Positions 11,053 through 23,150 of a stretch of DNA of 64,000 bases are shown piece after piece; positions within the stretch are counted from its first letter, which is position 1, and each line of letters begins with the position of its first letter. Both the position numbers and the translations under genes were made by a program. The notes below the pieces were generated by a model. That model was not told the DNA's origin, made no database searches, and saw only the letters and a list, made by a program, of their open reading frames with translations. This DNA comes from Oxytricha trifallax (taxonomy: Eukaryota > Ciliophora > Spirotrichea > Sporadotrichida > Oxytrichidae). The stretch lies in the NCBI GenBank assembly GCA_000711775.1, contig ARYC01000608.1:1-64000 (forward strand). The letters run 5' to 3'.

Positions 11053-11344
11053 TGGTTTGATATTAGTATTAAACTGTGATTTGTTAAATTTAATTTGAGA
11101 TTACTCATTGCTTACTAGTTTACAAGTTAAAATTTATATACAATTTGGTAATAATTAAAAGTAAAATTGCAGAATTTTTCCCTCCAAATAAAAAAAATTA
11201 AAAATCCATTTAAAGTTTACTAATATTTAAATCTAAAAATAATAAAAATTTTATATTTTTTATTACCTTAATATATATGGATACTGTTGTTCATGAATAA
11301 AATTATAAATTTTTTTGCTCTAATTATAACGATTGTTTAGTTTT
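11052..11344. other. AT-rich spacer
   Basis: No coding potential or repeat structure was recognised. Confidence 0.5.
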
Positions 11345-12168
11345 ATGTTAAGTTCTTCCTATAAAGCTCTTCTCTACAGGAAGTTCATTAAATTGGCTTG
11401 CTATTCAGTGTTGTTATTTTAAGCATTTCTAGTTTTTAAGTAAGCATTTGCTGAACCATATAGGTTTCTTTTTTTGAAATTATTATGTGATAAATGGCTA
11501 TGTTTAGTAGGAGATGTGAATATAATCTTTGTATTTCTTTTGGCATTCTTAGTGGAAACTGGTATCTTCTTATACTCTTGGAATTAGATCTATGATTGAA
11601 AGCCACCAATATTTACAGGAATTTTTAAATATGGATTTGAATTTAGTCCACTTTTCGCCTACCCGATTGTACCATTTTAACTCTAATGGAACAGTTTTTT
11701 TTATGTTCCTGATTAAAATTAAAAAAATAGTTTACTTGTGGTACTAACACTCTAAATATTTACGATTCAAAGATTAAGATCAAACTACACTATGAATCCA
11801 TACTACAAAGTTATATAAAATATTGTATGAATTTAATTCATACTCTGTTTAAGAGATGATGAGGAGTGAGCTTATCTAATAGATCTCTTGCCACGAATAT
11901 CATCAAACTTTAATGATGATACAATTATATCATTCCATGATAAACAATTTATTAACTTTTTTCAAGCCTATCTCAGTTCTAATGCCTCTTCCATTTCTGA
12001 ACTAATTTTGAGGGCTGGTTGACATATTTTATGGAATAAGTTTGAATGGCGTTTAACCAAAGATTTGGGGATGTTTCTTTTTAAGTGGCAGCCTAATTCC
12101 CTGAGGGCTTTGATTTTAATGGTGCTGCATTTAGTGAAGCTACTGAGAATTCATTTTTAATAAATTAT
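11345..12168 (+). pseudogene. Multipass membrane protein remnant with four in-frame TGAs
   Basis: One frame from ATG 11345 stays readable for about 270 codons. The first 90 residues hold hydrophobic helices (for example NIIFVFLLAFLVETGIFLYSW). The later part is more soluble, with RDDEE, FHDKQFINFFQAYLSS and FEWRLTKDLG. TGAs occur at 11597, 11828, 11867 and 12020, all in the same frame with no frameshift. Tryptophan would fit each of these sites. The family is not recognised. The TGA load suggests a germline-limited pseudogene. Confidence 0.45.
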
Positions 12169-12557
12169 AAATGGTTGCTGTTGTCAGATATTTTTATTTA
12201 ATTATAATATTTCGTTAAAATTACTCTGCATTTATTTAAATTTTTTAATTTAACATATATTCTAGTTGATTATTTTTAATAGAAAAAAAATATAGTAATT
12301 TCTTGTTTGAGTACTATTGGTCAATAAAATTACATAAATATATAAGAATTTTAATATATTTGATTATATAAAACTTAAAATTTCACCATTTTTATATTTT
12401 TGAACAGGATTTGGCCTGATTTATAAAATTTGAACCTATTTTATTAAATTCTTCAGATATTAAAAATTTAAATTAATATTTTCTAGAGTTAAATCTAGAT
12501 ATATTCTAAGAAAATAAAAATTTTATCATTAAACTCAACAATCCAAAATCCTTTTAA
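12168..12557. other. AT-rich spacer
   Basis: Very AT-rich; no reading frame or repeat was recognised. Confidence 0.55.
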
Positions 12558-13696
12558 ATGTAACAATAAATAATGCAATAATATGCACAATATTTAGGCA
12601 TGCCACAGCATCAATAATTGATAAGCCCTGCTAGTACCATGTTGTTCCCACCTCTTTAGTATCAAATGCCACCGATGTTATAACACCCAATAATGATTCA
12701 AAATCCAAATTATCCGCCAATGTAACAGAAGCAGTAGTAGTACTAATGAATTTATATAAATAAGTTAGATCTCAACCATAACAGCAAGAAGTTCCCATTA
12801 GAGAGTTTATTGGCTCATTTTTGAAAGTTAATGCATCCAAGCTGTCTTGTATCACTGATGAATATATTAAAAATTATAAGTGTCAATAAGAGATGAATTA
12901 GCAACAATATCATCTAAAGATCTACTGACCATAAAAATAGTAGCAACAGTTTTTTCATCAAACTGATGTAATTCAAAACTATCAGTTAGTGGGAGTTACA
13001 ATTAAAAGATATTAAGCTCACAATTTTCAGTAAAATGTGGCAGCATCTCCACAAAACTAGATAATATACAAAATCTACCAATAGATTTAAAAACATTAAT
13101 ACATTAGCTAAATTGCTGCTAATACTTTGAAATAGAGTATTTCAAGCACAAATGATGCCTAAAATCAAGATATTGCCTAGAATTTAATCAAATTGCAGAT
13201 CCAAAACCCTATCTAAGAGAAAAAAGTTACTCTTAAAAAGAAAGCTTAAAAAAACTCTAACTAAAGTGAAAAATTAAGTTGTCATAAATAAGACAAAAAT
13301 ATGGATATCACTCAACGGCCAAATAGTCCTCATTAAAGTTCTGATAACGCCTAAAATTAATAGTCGATAAAGCATGAATAAGTACATGAGGACACAAAGA
13401 TGCCTGCTTAATAATTAATGAATCAATATTTGAAAAGAAAGAAGCCAAACTCAAAAGATAAGCCTTAACTTGAAAAGAAGCCAATAACTCCCTATTAATT
13501 TTTCTAATTGTAAATCTAAAATATACTTAGGAGAGATCATGATGACGCTACAAATCACGATTTAGCTAAAATTTCTGGTGATTTATGGGGTTAGCTGTCT
13601 TTCTAGGATATGAATATGTGGAGAAGGGACGGACTTAAGAGGGAAGAAGCTTGTTGTCAGAATCTTGACTACGATTTATCTCAAGCCAGTCAGTGA
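12558..13696 (+). pseudogene. Gln-rich HMG-box-like protein
   Basis: ATG 12558 starts a Gln/Met/Pro-rich leader that ends at TGA 12747-12749. The overlapping frame from 12746 then continues to TGA 13694-13696 with one internal TGA at 12926. The long middle is Gln/Asn-rich. Residues encoded at about 13,470-13,665 resemble an HMG box: KKPITPYQFF, then LAKISGDLWGQLSFQD and a basic tail. HMG-box proteins bend DNA or act in chromatin. The frame change and TGA suggest a decayed copy, or an unremoved internal eliminated segment near 12,747. Confidence 0.55.
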
Positions 13697-13699
13697 TCC

Positions 13700-14321
13700 A
13701 AGCAAAACAAAAAGAATATAATTGTTATTAATGAAGGATAAGGCCTCCTGGAGGCAATTGTAATTTAAAATAAAATCTTGAAGCTTAAGAAAATTGACAA
13801 TTAAAATAAGTTTAATCTGATTAAGAGAATAATAACAATTGATAGAATTTAAATTTATTGATAAGTGTAACCTTAATTATAGTTATAGATTATCATATTC
13901 CATGATTTCTTAACTTGATAATTTTATAAGGACTATCAAAGAATGCATTAAAAGTGTATTGCATTTCCTATACAATAAAAACCGAGTTACTGTAAAATCC
14001 AACTCTTATTAATAAAAGCAGAAAACACGATCAGTATCACAATCCAAGTGATAGTAGTAAAAGTTCTATATAAACGAAAAAATTTGTAGGTTGATGAAGT
14101 CACTTTTAACAAAGAGCTACAAATAAACAAATACAGATCTTTGAAGGTAAATATATAGTTTAATGAGTTCTTATTTATAGGATTCTTTGTCTTAACCTGA
14201 GAAGAAAAAGTCAACAACTTTTAGTACATAATTAAATGGATGTACCAAAGTGACAGGCACAAGGATATTTGAGATTTGAACTGAATTAACTACAATCACT
14301 CTGCAGCCTTTATTCTCTCCA
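13700..14321. other. AT-rich spacer between HMG-like and kinase genes
   Basis: Some open text exists at 13,987-14,217 on the minus strand (hydrophobic, composition-driven), but nothing recognisable. The 5' flank of the kinase is included. Confidence 0.45.
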
Positions 14322-14545
14322 ATGTCTAGTAATACAGGTTCATAGACCAAAGACGATAACTCTAAAGTGGGTTCATAAATTTTCTAATCTATTAAAATGC
14401 TTGGAAGTGGGAAGTTTAGAAAGGTATACCTCGTAAAATAGAAAACAACAGGCAATCTTTATTCTATGAAAATTTTGAGTAAGCAGAGATTATGGGATAA
14501 AATATTGTTAGATATGCCAAGAATGAAATTAATACACTAAAACAT

Positions 14546-15311
14546 ATATTAAAAATAAGAATGTTTTAAATTAATTTTATTTAATAATAACAGTTTTAGT
14601 ATTATTTTTTCTTATTTAATAAGTAATTAATTATATTCTTTAATTACGTATTTTCATTCTGTAAGTTGGCAATCATCCATTTCATCTAACTTTCCTTGTT
14701 TTCCATGTTTTCGCTCATTAAAAATATTCAATTTTATAAGAATTAGTCTTTTGCTTAATTATTTTGAGTTATAATTCTTGTCTACTCAGGATGCCTTCTT
14801 TATCTGTGCTTTTTCAATGCTTTTTAAGAAATATGAGGAATTCAGTTGAATCAATTCTGACAAGTTGAAGTGGAGAACTAATTCATTATAATTTTAAGTT
14901 TTTTATTATTTAATTTTGTACCAATTAAATAATTTTTATGGGACCTGTTTCCTATCATTCACTAATTTTTTTTCAAAAAAGCATCCAACAAAGCAAATTT
15001 GTAAAATATAAAATGTCATTTATGAACTCTATATAGACTAAAAAATAATTAATTTAATATTACTTAGTTGAATTATCACAATTAAACATAAAAGTTAGTT
15101 TATTATTTTTTACTAAAAATGTAAATGAGAGTGGGTTGGAATTGGTAAAACTAAAAATTTTAACTTCGAATGAAAATCAAATATTTAGAATTATTAAAAA
15201 TTAATAAATTGGGTATTTTTTAATAATTAGTGTGTTTTAAGATATTTAAAAATATAATTTTTTGCACAATATATAATAAGTAGTTTATCTTATACTAAGC
15301 ATTCATTTATA
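14546..15311. other. AT-rich spacer 1 within the kinase (IES-like)
   Basis: About 765 bp of non-coding AT-rich DNA lies between the alpha-C-helix region and the hinge region of the kinase. No terminal repeats longer than a few bases are visible, which fits a ciliate internal eliminated sequence but does not prove it. Confidence 0.45.
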
Positions 15312-15690
15312 GTGAATCTTAACTATGCTTTCCAAACTAAGTATAATATTTTCTTGATTTTAGGTTTTTGTTTAGGTAGGGATCTCGGGAAGATTCTTCA
15401 AAGAGAAAGAAAGTTTACTGAGGATAGAGTCATAATCTATATTTCTGAGATTTTTTTAGCTCTCGAGGATCTGCAAAGAGAGGTATTTTATATAATGAAT
15501 TGAAGCCTGAAATGTAGTTTTGGATGAAGTTGGACATGTACTCTTAACTGACTTTGGTTTATGAAAGGAAGGAGTGGAAGAAGATGCAAATGGAGCTGAG
15601 TTATTTTGTGGGTCCTTTGCTTATTTAGATCCAGAATTAAACCACCAATCATAGCAGTATACCAAAGTAATAATACTTATTTTAGGTATT

Positions 15691-16534
15691 ACTGGAATTA
15701 AGAATTCTTGTTATTAGAGTTATAAGCGTTTTAGCTTATCTCGATTAAATCTCCTATATACCAAAAATAAGACATGTCATTTAGATAATATTTTCCCACT
15801 CTCAGTATTATAAATAAATGATCGTTATAAATTATAGAAATTTTCCACAAGAATCACTGAATTAATTAGTTTTAGCACATAATTAAAAGAATATTACTAC
15901 TAATCACTTGGGTTTGCATATACAACCCTCAAAATGAAAGAATCACTTGAAAGCTGTCAGACTTTAAATTTAATTTATATAAAACATAAAAAATAATGCA
16001 ATTCAAATCATAAGAAAAAAGATTAAAATAACTTGTTCTTCAATACTTTACTTGAAAAGTAAAATAAATATAAATGAAAATAAAAGATTTCAAGTTTTTA
16101 TACATAAAATTAATGCATTTTTAGCATTTAATTAGGCTTTATTTTCCTTTTGACATTTAATGTTATATTTTTTACATCAATAATAGATTCAATCATAGTA
16201 ATATTTATATAAATCCTAAAATTAATAAAGGAATCGCTGAGAAGGAAAGAAAATTATTAATAAATATTTTTTCAATATTAAAATCTCTCTCGATAAATAA
16301 ATAAGCTAATATATCATATAATTAACTGGTTTAATATTATATAGGGGCACTTAAAGTTAACTACTTAGATTTATAAGTTCTAAGTATTTGAAATTTATTA
16401 TAGAATTATTTCCCCTTAAATTATAAATAGTTGTATTAATTTTATTCAGAAATTGTAATCTTTTGCCATTTCTTTTTAAAAAAAATAAAAATAAGCTTAA
16501 TGATTGTGAATTTTTTTTTAAAAGCTTAGAAGAG
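15691..16534. other. AT-rich spacer 2 within the kinase (IES-like)
   Basis: About 840 bp of AT-rich DNA splits the kinase between the APE-like motif (DPE) and GHGKS. The break falls where AGC kinases have contiguous sequence, so it is an insertion or an eliminated segment. Confidence 0.45.
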
Positions 16535-17390
16535 CTGGCCACGGTAAATCTGTGCATTGGTATTTACTTGGTGTTATATTATTCAAAATGGTAGTCATTT
16601 GTCCACCATTTTTCTCTCCTAAGAAAGAAGAGGTTTTCCACAACATTTTTAAAAGGGATTTCTCAAAATCCCAGCAATTCTCTCTGAAAAAAAACAAAAA
16701 TCTTAAAGTAAGTTTGCTAAATCATAATCCAAGCAAGCGTCAAGGTTCTGGAATCGGGATATCAGATGATATAAAGAAACATCCATTCTTTAATTCTATA
16801 GAATGGCAAGTAGTCAAAGAAAAAAATATGAATTCCCCTAAACCTGATATCAACATGAAATAGAAATATTATGCATATGTTTAGAACTTATAGAATCAAA
16901 TATAGAAGATAACCTAAAGAAAGTATTCGATGATTTTGAAGAACTAGTCCCTCATATTTACGAGAACAGAACAGTCCAAGGATGGTCATTCGTGCAGAAT
17001 GTTAACTTCCATGCTGGCAACTTGGAATAAAAGTGATAAAATAGGCAAAATTAAAATCAAGAAATAATGATTTATCATACAAATCAATCTATATGAACAA
17101 TAAAAATATTTAATTTTTCAAGCAATTTACATATTCTTAGTCTTACCAATTAATTAAATGAAAATAATTAAGTATTATGATAAAAATCTGCTCTAGGATA
17201 CATTTGAATAAAACCCCAAGAGTAATTTTTTAGAGAATCGTGGGTTGGAAAAATGGAATAAATTAAGTAGGAATTAATCGAAGAAAAAGTCAAAACCCAT
17301 TAGAGAGATTAGAAAAACCAGTGGAAAGTGAAAAATTAAAAAAGTGATTTATTAAACTTTAATTTAAACTATTAAACGATTAAATATTTA

Positions 17391-17975
17391 AAATTACAAA
17401 ACATGGCAGACTTTGTTGCAGTCGAGTCTTTCAGCGAATACTGAGCTTGCGGGGCGACCTTAAGGTCATTTTGTAGCCATTCGAAATCTAGGAGGAATTT
17501 GGGTGCTCGGGGCACACAGCACCTGCCCTGGCGAAAGTTGCGCTTGATGTAGTATTTGCAGTCTCCCGGTCTACTAATTAATCACAACTCTCACTCAAGA
17601 CAGCTGCATCAGGGAATGCCCAGTCTCTCATGCGAAGAAAGACCAGTCTGGAGATGTCATCGCCTGGAAGGAAGATCTGCTCTTGAGCATTGGCCTTGAG
17701 AAATTGCGATACCTGGGCGCGGGGATCAAGCAATGGGTACTGAGTGGCATCGGGCGCCTACCTATAGGCAAGCAGGGAGACATTCAGCTGCTCCACGAGT
17801 TGAGTAGAGGAGTGCTCAAACATCGGGACCTCGTCATGAGTCGACAATGGCTGCTCGACTAGGGGCTGCGCAAGACCTGTACATTCTTTGATGGCTTGGC
17901 CTCAGGAGGAGCGCTAGTGGTAGCAATTGCAGTGGATTAGTGCTCTGTCTACTCATCAGAGCTGTTGGACCCCCT
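17391..17975 (-). pseudogene. GC-rich cargo gene, left-arm inverted copy
   Basis: The minus strand of the left arm carries the same protein as the right arm but with longer continuity: YPLLDPRAQVSQFLKAN, FLPGDDISRLVFLRMRDW and YIKRNFRQGRCCVPRAPKF, ending SAMFCNF at the AT-rich boundary. At least two frame changes are needed. The two copies differ at scattered positions, so the inverted duplication is not brand new. The family is not recognised. Confidence 0.45.
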
Positions 17976-18194
17976 TCCGCCAGGGTGGCTTTTAACGCCC
18001 TTCTCCTGTAGCGCCTCAGGATTCCAATTCAGGCATGGGGTGGAAAAGGGGCTTGGGCTTAAGAGGAAAAGCTCTGTGATCCAGAGGAAATCTCTAAATG
18101 AATTCCTAATAGCCTTTGAAGAAATCTGCAACTCATGTTAGAGGCAAATCGAGGAGGCCCTCCTAGTCGGCAACTGTGCTTGTGCATGTTGTCT

Positions 18195-18800
18195 TCGCGC
18201 AACTCCCTGGCCAAAGAAGTGGGGTCCAACGACTCTGATGAGGAGACAGAGCACTAATCCACTGCAATTGCTACCACTAGCGCTCCTCCTGAGGCCAAGC
18301 CATCAAAGAATGTACAGGTCTTGAACAGCCCCCTAGTCGAGCAGCTATTGTCGACTCATGACGAGGTCCCGATGTCCGAGCACCCCTCTACCCAACTTGT
18401 GGAACAGCTGAATGCCTCCCTCTTGCCTATAGGTAGGCGCCCGAAGCCACTCAGTACCCATTGCTTGATCCCCGCGCCCATGTATCGCGATTTCTCAAGG
18501 CCAATCTCAAGAGCAGAGCTTCCTCCTAGGCCATGACATCTCCAGACTGGTCTTTCTTCGCGTGAGAGTGGGCATTCCCTGATGCAGCTGTCTTGAGTGA
18601 GAGTTGTGATTAATTAGTAGACCGGGAGACTGCCAAAACTACATCAAGCGCAACTTCGCCAGGGCGTGTGCTGTGTGCCCCGAGCACCCAAATTCCTCCG
18701 AGATTTCGAAGGGCTACAAAATGATCTTAAGTTCGCCCCACTAGCTCAGTATTCGCTGAAAGACTCGACAGCAACAAAGTCTGCCATGTTTTGTAATTTT
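18195..18800 (+). pseudogene. GC-rich cargo gene in the palindrome, right-arm copy
   Basis: Reading rightward from the spacer, the frame gives NSLAKEVGSNDSDEETEH, a Ser/Thr/Pro-rich stretch, and LVEQLLSTHDEVPMSEHPS, then breaks. The mirror copy in the left arm continues better. Codon and base use are far more GC-rich than any neighbour. The product is unrecognised; composition suggests transferred DNA or a selfish-element gene. Confidence 0.45.
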
Positions 18801-18982
18801 AAATATTTAATCGTTTAATAGTTTAAATTAACGTATGATAAATCACTTTTTTAATTTTTCACTTTCCACTAGTTTTTCAAATCTCTCTAATGGGTTTTGA
18901 CTTTTTCTTCGATTAATTCCTACTTTGATTTATTCCATTTTTCCAACCCACGATTCTCTAAAAAATTACTCTTGGGGTTTTA

Positions 18983-20706
18983 ATTATCAATTAAATGACT
19001 AAACGAAAATCTAGTGAGTGTGTTTAGTATTTTTAGTAAAATTTTTTCAATAAAAATTTTCCATAAATTCAAATTATTTAATTAAATTTTGTGTTGTGGT
19101 ATTGAAATTACTAGATGCTAATGGAAAATTACCTAATTATAATTTTAATTTATAATAAATATAATATAGTATTAAGTAAAAAATTTTAATTAAAATTTTT
19201 GTAAAGGCCTTTATGAACTTTAATAGTATTTACTACATATATAATGTTATATTTCTATTAATATTTTAATGCTAAAAACTAATGTTAGTTCTTAAAATAA
19301 AACAATTATAATTTATAAAGTCATTTCAGGATTAATTAAATAAAATTTTATCCATAAATAACTTCTATAAATAAAACCTAAATATTAAATGATAATTGTT
19401 GAAATTAAAAGAAATAAATTAAAATCTCAAATTAGGTTTTAATTATATTTACAAGATAGTTTTAGGCTTGAACTAGTATCTGTTTAATTCAATTTTTTAA
19501 ATGCATTAAACGGATTCAAATTTTCATGCTTTTTAAGCTTAAATGTCTATTATATAAAAATTAGGTAAATATAGATATTTTAGCCAGTTCATATCATATT
19601 CAAGGATTTATTATTTTTTTACTTTCTTAGCTAAATTTAAAATAAAATCAATCTTAACTTTATTATCTTCGAAATAATTGTCTGGTTAGATTTCTACATT
19701 AATGAAAATGTTTTTGTCTTTAGGTTTTTTCTAAGAGATTTTGAACTTTGTTCAATGTGACCCTATTAAATATAAAAGGTCCGTTAATATCATTCAAGAT
19801 TTTAATTTTGCTACTCTATCTAAACCAATTAGATAAACAATAAATGCAAAGGGGGCTGAAAAATTAAAAAATATAAGAAAAATTTAAGAATAAAATATAA
19901 TAAATGAATTTAAGAAGATATAATATATATAAAATTTAAACTCAATGTTAAAATCATCGGCATATAATTTTTTTAATTTTTGTATGAATATAAAAATTAA
20001 TAAAAACTTTTTATTTATTTTAGCAGAATCATTCATCATTAAAATTAGAACAGCAACATTGGCTAATTTTAAAATTAATTTACTTTGCCAGTAAAAAATA
20101 TTTAATTATTCAAATTATTCAATCACTTAAATTAATAAATGCTTGATATTTATAAGCAAGTATATTTATACAAAACTTGATATAAGAATATTATTTGCAA
20201 TAAACAGGTCTTAAAAAAAGAATATTAATTCGTTATTAATTTAATATATTAAAAAGCAATTTATTTTTATAGGGATCAAAATTAAAATTTAAAATATTGA
20301 ATATTCATAATGGAAATGAATCAAATAAATATTTTACGAATTAGAAAATAGCAATAAGTAAAAGATTAATGCAGCGAATTTTACTATAAAAAAACTAATA
20401 ACTCTTAGAAGCAAAATTCTGAAAAATTACGAAAGAATTGTTTTCTTAAGATATAAATTAAAAACCAATATAAATTATTTATTAAAATTAAGATAAATTA
20501 TTTATTTACAATAAAATAAATTTATTTTAATAGAGCTTTATTTTCAATACATTGAAGTATAATAAGGAATTTATCTGTTTTAATAACTTTCTATTATATT
20601 ATTTCAATCGTGATTAATGAATTGATGAGATTAAGGCAAATTTTGTTAATTCCTTTCTATTCCAATAATCTCCTTTCTTCTCTTTAAATTTTGAATATAA
20701 ATTATC
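18983..20706. other. AT-rich germline spacer, no gene seen
   Basis: About 1.7 kb of very AT-rich DNA with no readable protein under the ciliate code and no repeat structure beyond short A/T runs. Confidence 0.6.
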
Positions 20707-21387
20707 GGCTAAGGTGACAAACACTCACCCCCATAAGGTATACTTTTAAATGTGTACTATGATAGAACTCGACCTCCTGAGTAAACTTTTCTTAAGGACT
20801 GATTGTGGCCGGCTTTTAGTTTTCGAGATATCACACTGGCTAAGTCCAAAATTTATATATAAAATCATTAAATTTGGCTTTGAAAAATTTTGAAATTTTT
20901 ATTAAAAAATTACTCAATTATCATAATCTGATAAATTTTGAAGTTATGAGGAAATATTTTGAGTATATAATATTTTCTGAATTTTTTAATTCAGATCTTG
21001 CCTATAAAAATCATCATTTATCTTCATATATATTAATAGGCATTTTATAAAATATATATGAAGATAAATGATAATTTCTATAGGCAAGATCTGAATAAAA
21101 AAATTCAGAAAAAATTATATACTCAAAATATTTCCTCATAACCTCAAAATTTATCAGATTATGGTAATTGAGTAGTTTTTAATAAAAATTTCAAAATTTT
21201 TCAAAGCCAAATTTAATGATTTTTTTTTAATATATAAATTTTTGACTTAGCCAGTGTGATACCTCCTCGAAAACTAAAAGCCGGCCACAATCAGTCCTTA
21301 AGAAAAGTTTACTCAGGAGGTCGAGTTCTATCATAGTACACATTCAAAAGTATACCTTATGGGGGGTGAGTGTTTGTCACCTTAGCC
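20707..21387. mobile_element. 681-bp palindromic element with TATC duplication
   Basis: The two arms (starting GGCTAAGGTGACAAAC and ending in its complement) are inverted copies nearly to the centre near 21,040. Direct TATC copies flank it (20,703-20,706 and 21,388-21,391), a 4-bp target duplication. It codes for nothing. The arms contain a GC-richer outer 150 bp and an AT-rich inner part. It is a non-autonomous foldback element whose transposase family is unknown. Confidence 0.85.
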
Positions 21388-21571
21388 TATCTTATTAGGT
21401 TTACTTTACTTAATGCTTGATTAATCCATATTCACGTTGAAATAATCCTTTTGGCTTTAATTTTTCTACTCTTAATTATCCTAAGTAAACAGCTTATAAA
21501 TAAAATTTTAAACATTACTTAGTTATAACGAAACTTTTCTATTGAATCTTAGATTTTTTACTATTAAGAAT

Positions 21572-23054
21572 AAAAACCCCAAAACCCCTTAATGATGTTA
21601 ATAAGTGCTTTGATTTTTAGAGAATTTGTTAGGGGTTTGGGTTATTAATAGGTTTTAATGTGAAATAAATAGTAAATGTATTAAATTTAATCACTAAAAG
21701 TGCACTTTTGGATTATGTGAAAGGGGTCTGAAATTTATCTTGCTTAACCACAAGTCTATCTGCTCTATTGATATGCCTGATTTAAAGTTTGGTTTTATTA
21801 TTATTGATTCTGCCGGTTGTTTCATTGATTGAGACACTCTGGTTTTGTCTATAAACTACTTTATTCTTTGCTAAGCATCTTTATCGCAACCTGTTTAATC
21901 GTTGCGAGGCATATAGGACTCTATTATTATTGCTGCTAAAGCCCACAAATCCAACTAAAATTCACTACTCTAGTCTTCCCTTTCTGGATAGTACCCTTGA
22001 GTTCCCATTACAGTTGCAAGCCGAGATACTTCCACACTTTAGGCTTTGTTGAAATCGATAATTGCTATTCTTACTGATGAAAAGTTTATCATTATATTTT
22101 GTGGCTTTATATCTCTATGAACAAACCCTAACTTGTGAAGCTCTTTAATAACTTGTATGGTCTGAGTTTCTATTTATCCAAGCTACTTATGATTTCTTGG
22201 ATCTGTAATGAAATCTCTTTGGTTCATTTCAAAGAGTGGGAGTCTGAAAGTAAAATGATCCTTGGCAAGGAGAGCAGCATCTAGCTTGAATAAGTAACTA
22301 CATTCTTTGAACATTGTTTGATTGAGTACTAGATATTATAAACTCCATCTAATATTTATCATCACTTATGAGATAGTTGAAGGGATACACCTTGTCTGCA
22401 TATTGTTGATCATTGATAACTTTCTTATCAAAGAGTCTTCTAATATAAGGAAGCTTTAAAGTGAAGTTTCTAGGTCAATTTAGGCAAGAACAGAAATCTT
22501 TTTATATTGAATTTTAATCATGATCTTTTTGATTTCTGATGCTAGTAGGTTGCTTGATTTCTTCACATATTCTGATTCACTAGCTTGTTCGAGTTCTACC
22601 ACTTTCGAAAATGCTCTTGCTTTTCTTTTGTTTAGTAGCTTCAATTAATTTTCATGCTTTTCAATCTCTTAATCTTTCTTGTGCGCTTTTAAAAGATGGT
22701 TCCTTAAATCTCTTCTATGAGCATACTGCCTATTGAATCGAAGCAATCATACTTTCCATCTATTTTATCATGCTTTAAGTATACAGTTGGCTTGGGTTCT
22801 CTATGATTCTTCATGTGCCTATACCAACTAGACTTATAAGCGAAGTCTCTCTCACACTTATTACAAAGAATACCTCTACTTCTTCAGTTTGTATAAGAAT
22901 TTCATTAATACCTTTCTCCTCTTCTTTGTCTCCCACTCACTTGTTTGCATTTATTTTCTATTATTAATTTTTTATTTTAATAACAGAGACCTCAAGTTAT
23001 AGCTCTGGTAGTTCTTTTAAGAGAGTTCATCTCACATCTCTAACACTTTTTATT
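21572..23054. mobile_element. TBE transposon, left portion only (TBE-A)
   Basis: The telomere-like tip AAAAACCCCAAAACCCC follows AAT at 21,569-21,571, as at TBE3 (59,396). A terminal-repeat-like region and a minus-strand 57-kDa gene follow. The next TBE begins at 23,055, just upstream of that gene's start. No 22-kDa or 42-kDa gene belonging to this element was found to the right of 32,628, so it is truncated or was cut by the later insertion. Confidence 0.75.
21790..22950 (-). pseudogene. TBE 57-kDa zinc-finger/kinase protein (TBE-A copy)
   Basis: ATG 22950 starts the frame. A first C2H2 finger reads CNKCERDFAYKSSWYRHMKNH. A second, partly lost finger region ends in RDLRNHLLKAH. The kinase part keeps ELHKLGFVHRDIKPQN (catalytic HRD) and AIIDFNKA in place of DFG, then GTQGYYPERED. 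Several frame changes are required. The protein is thought to be nuclear; the kinase substrate is unknown. Confidence 0.8.
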
Positions 23055-23150
23055 CAAAACCCCAAAATCCCTTAGAGAGGTATATAAGTGCTTTGATTTG
23101 TAGGGTAAAGTTAGGGTTTTATTAGGGATAGTAGAGAAAACGCAGGTTTA
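23055..23150. repeat. TBE2 left terminal inverted repeat
   Basis: C4A4-type tip, then a stretch containing AAGTGCTTTGATTTGTAGGG that matches the complement of 32,535-32,600. Confidence 0.9.

Larger units (their letters stand above)
14322..17036 (+). pseudogene. AGC-family protein kinase in three blocks, decayed
   Basis: Three blocks together follow an AGC kinase from N to C terminus. Block 1 (14,322-14,545) has the glycine-rich loop MLGSGKFRKVYLVK and NLYSMKIL with the ATP-binding Lys. Block 2 (15,312-15,690) has YAFQTKYNIFLIL, the catalytic-loop region (NELKP for RDLKP), VLLTDFGL and FCGSFAYLDPE. Block 3 (16,535-17,036) has GHGKSVHWYLLGVILF, PPFFSPKKEEVF, NPSKRQGSG and the AGC tail with GWSFV, ending at TGA 17034-17036. 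The blocks are in order but separated by about 770 and 850 bp of AT-rich DNA. One-base indels (near 14,505, 15,475 and 15,508) and a TGA after DFGL show decay. The spacers look like internal eliminated sequences or later insertions. Confidence 0.8.
17209..18982. mobile_element. 1.77-kb palindromic element with GC-rich cargo
   Basis: The left arm (17,209-17,975) and right arm (about 18,217-18,982) are near-perfect inverted copies of about 766 bp, around a spacer of about 240 bp. The tips read AAAACCCCAAGAGTAATTTT and its complement. The outer 190 bp of each arm is AT-rich like the host. The inner part and spacer are GC-rich and coding-like. Just outside the left tip is GGATACATTTGAAT, resembling the tips of the palindromes at 35,095 and 42,032. 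No clear target duplication was found. It is probably a foldback transposon or an inverted duplication. Confidence 0.85.
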
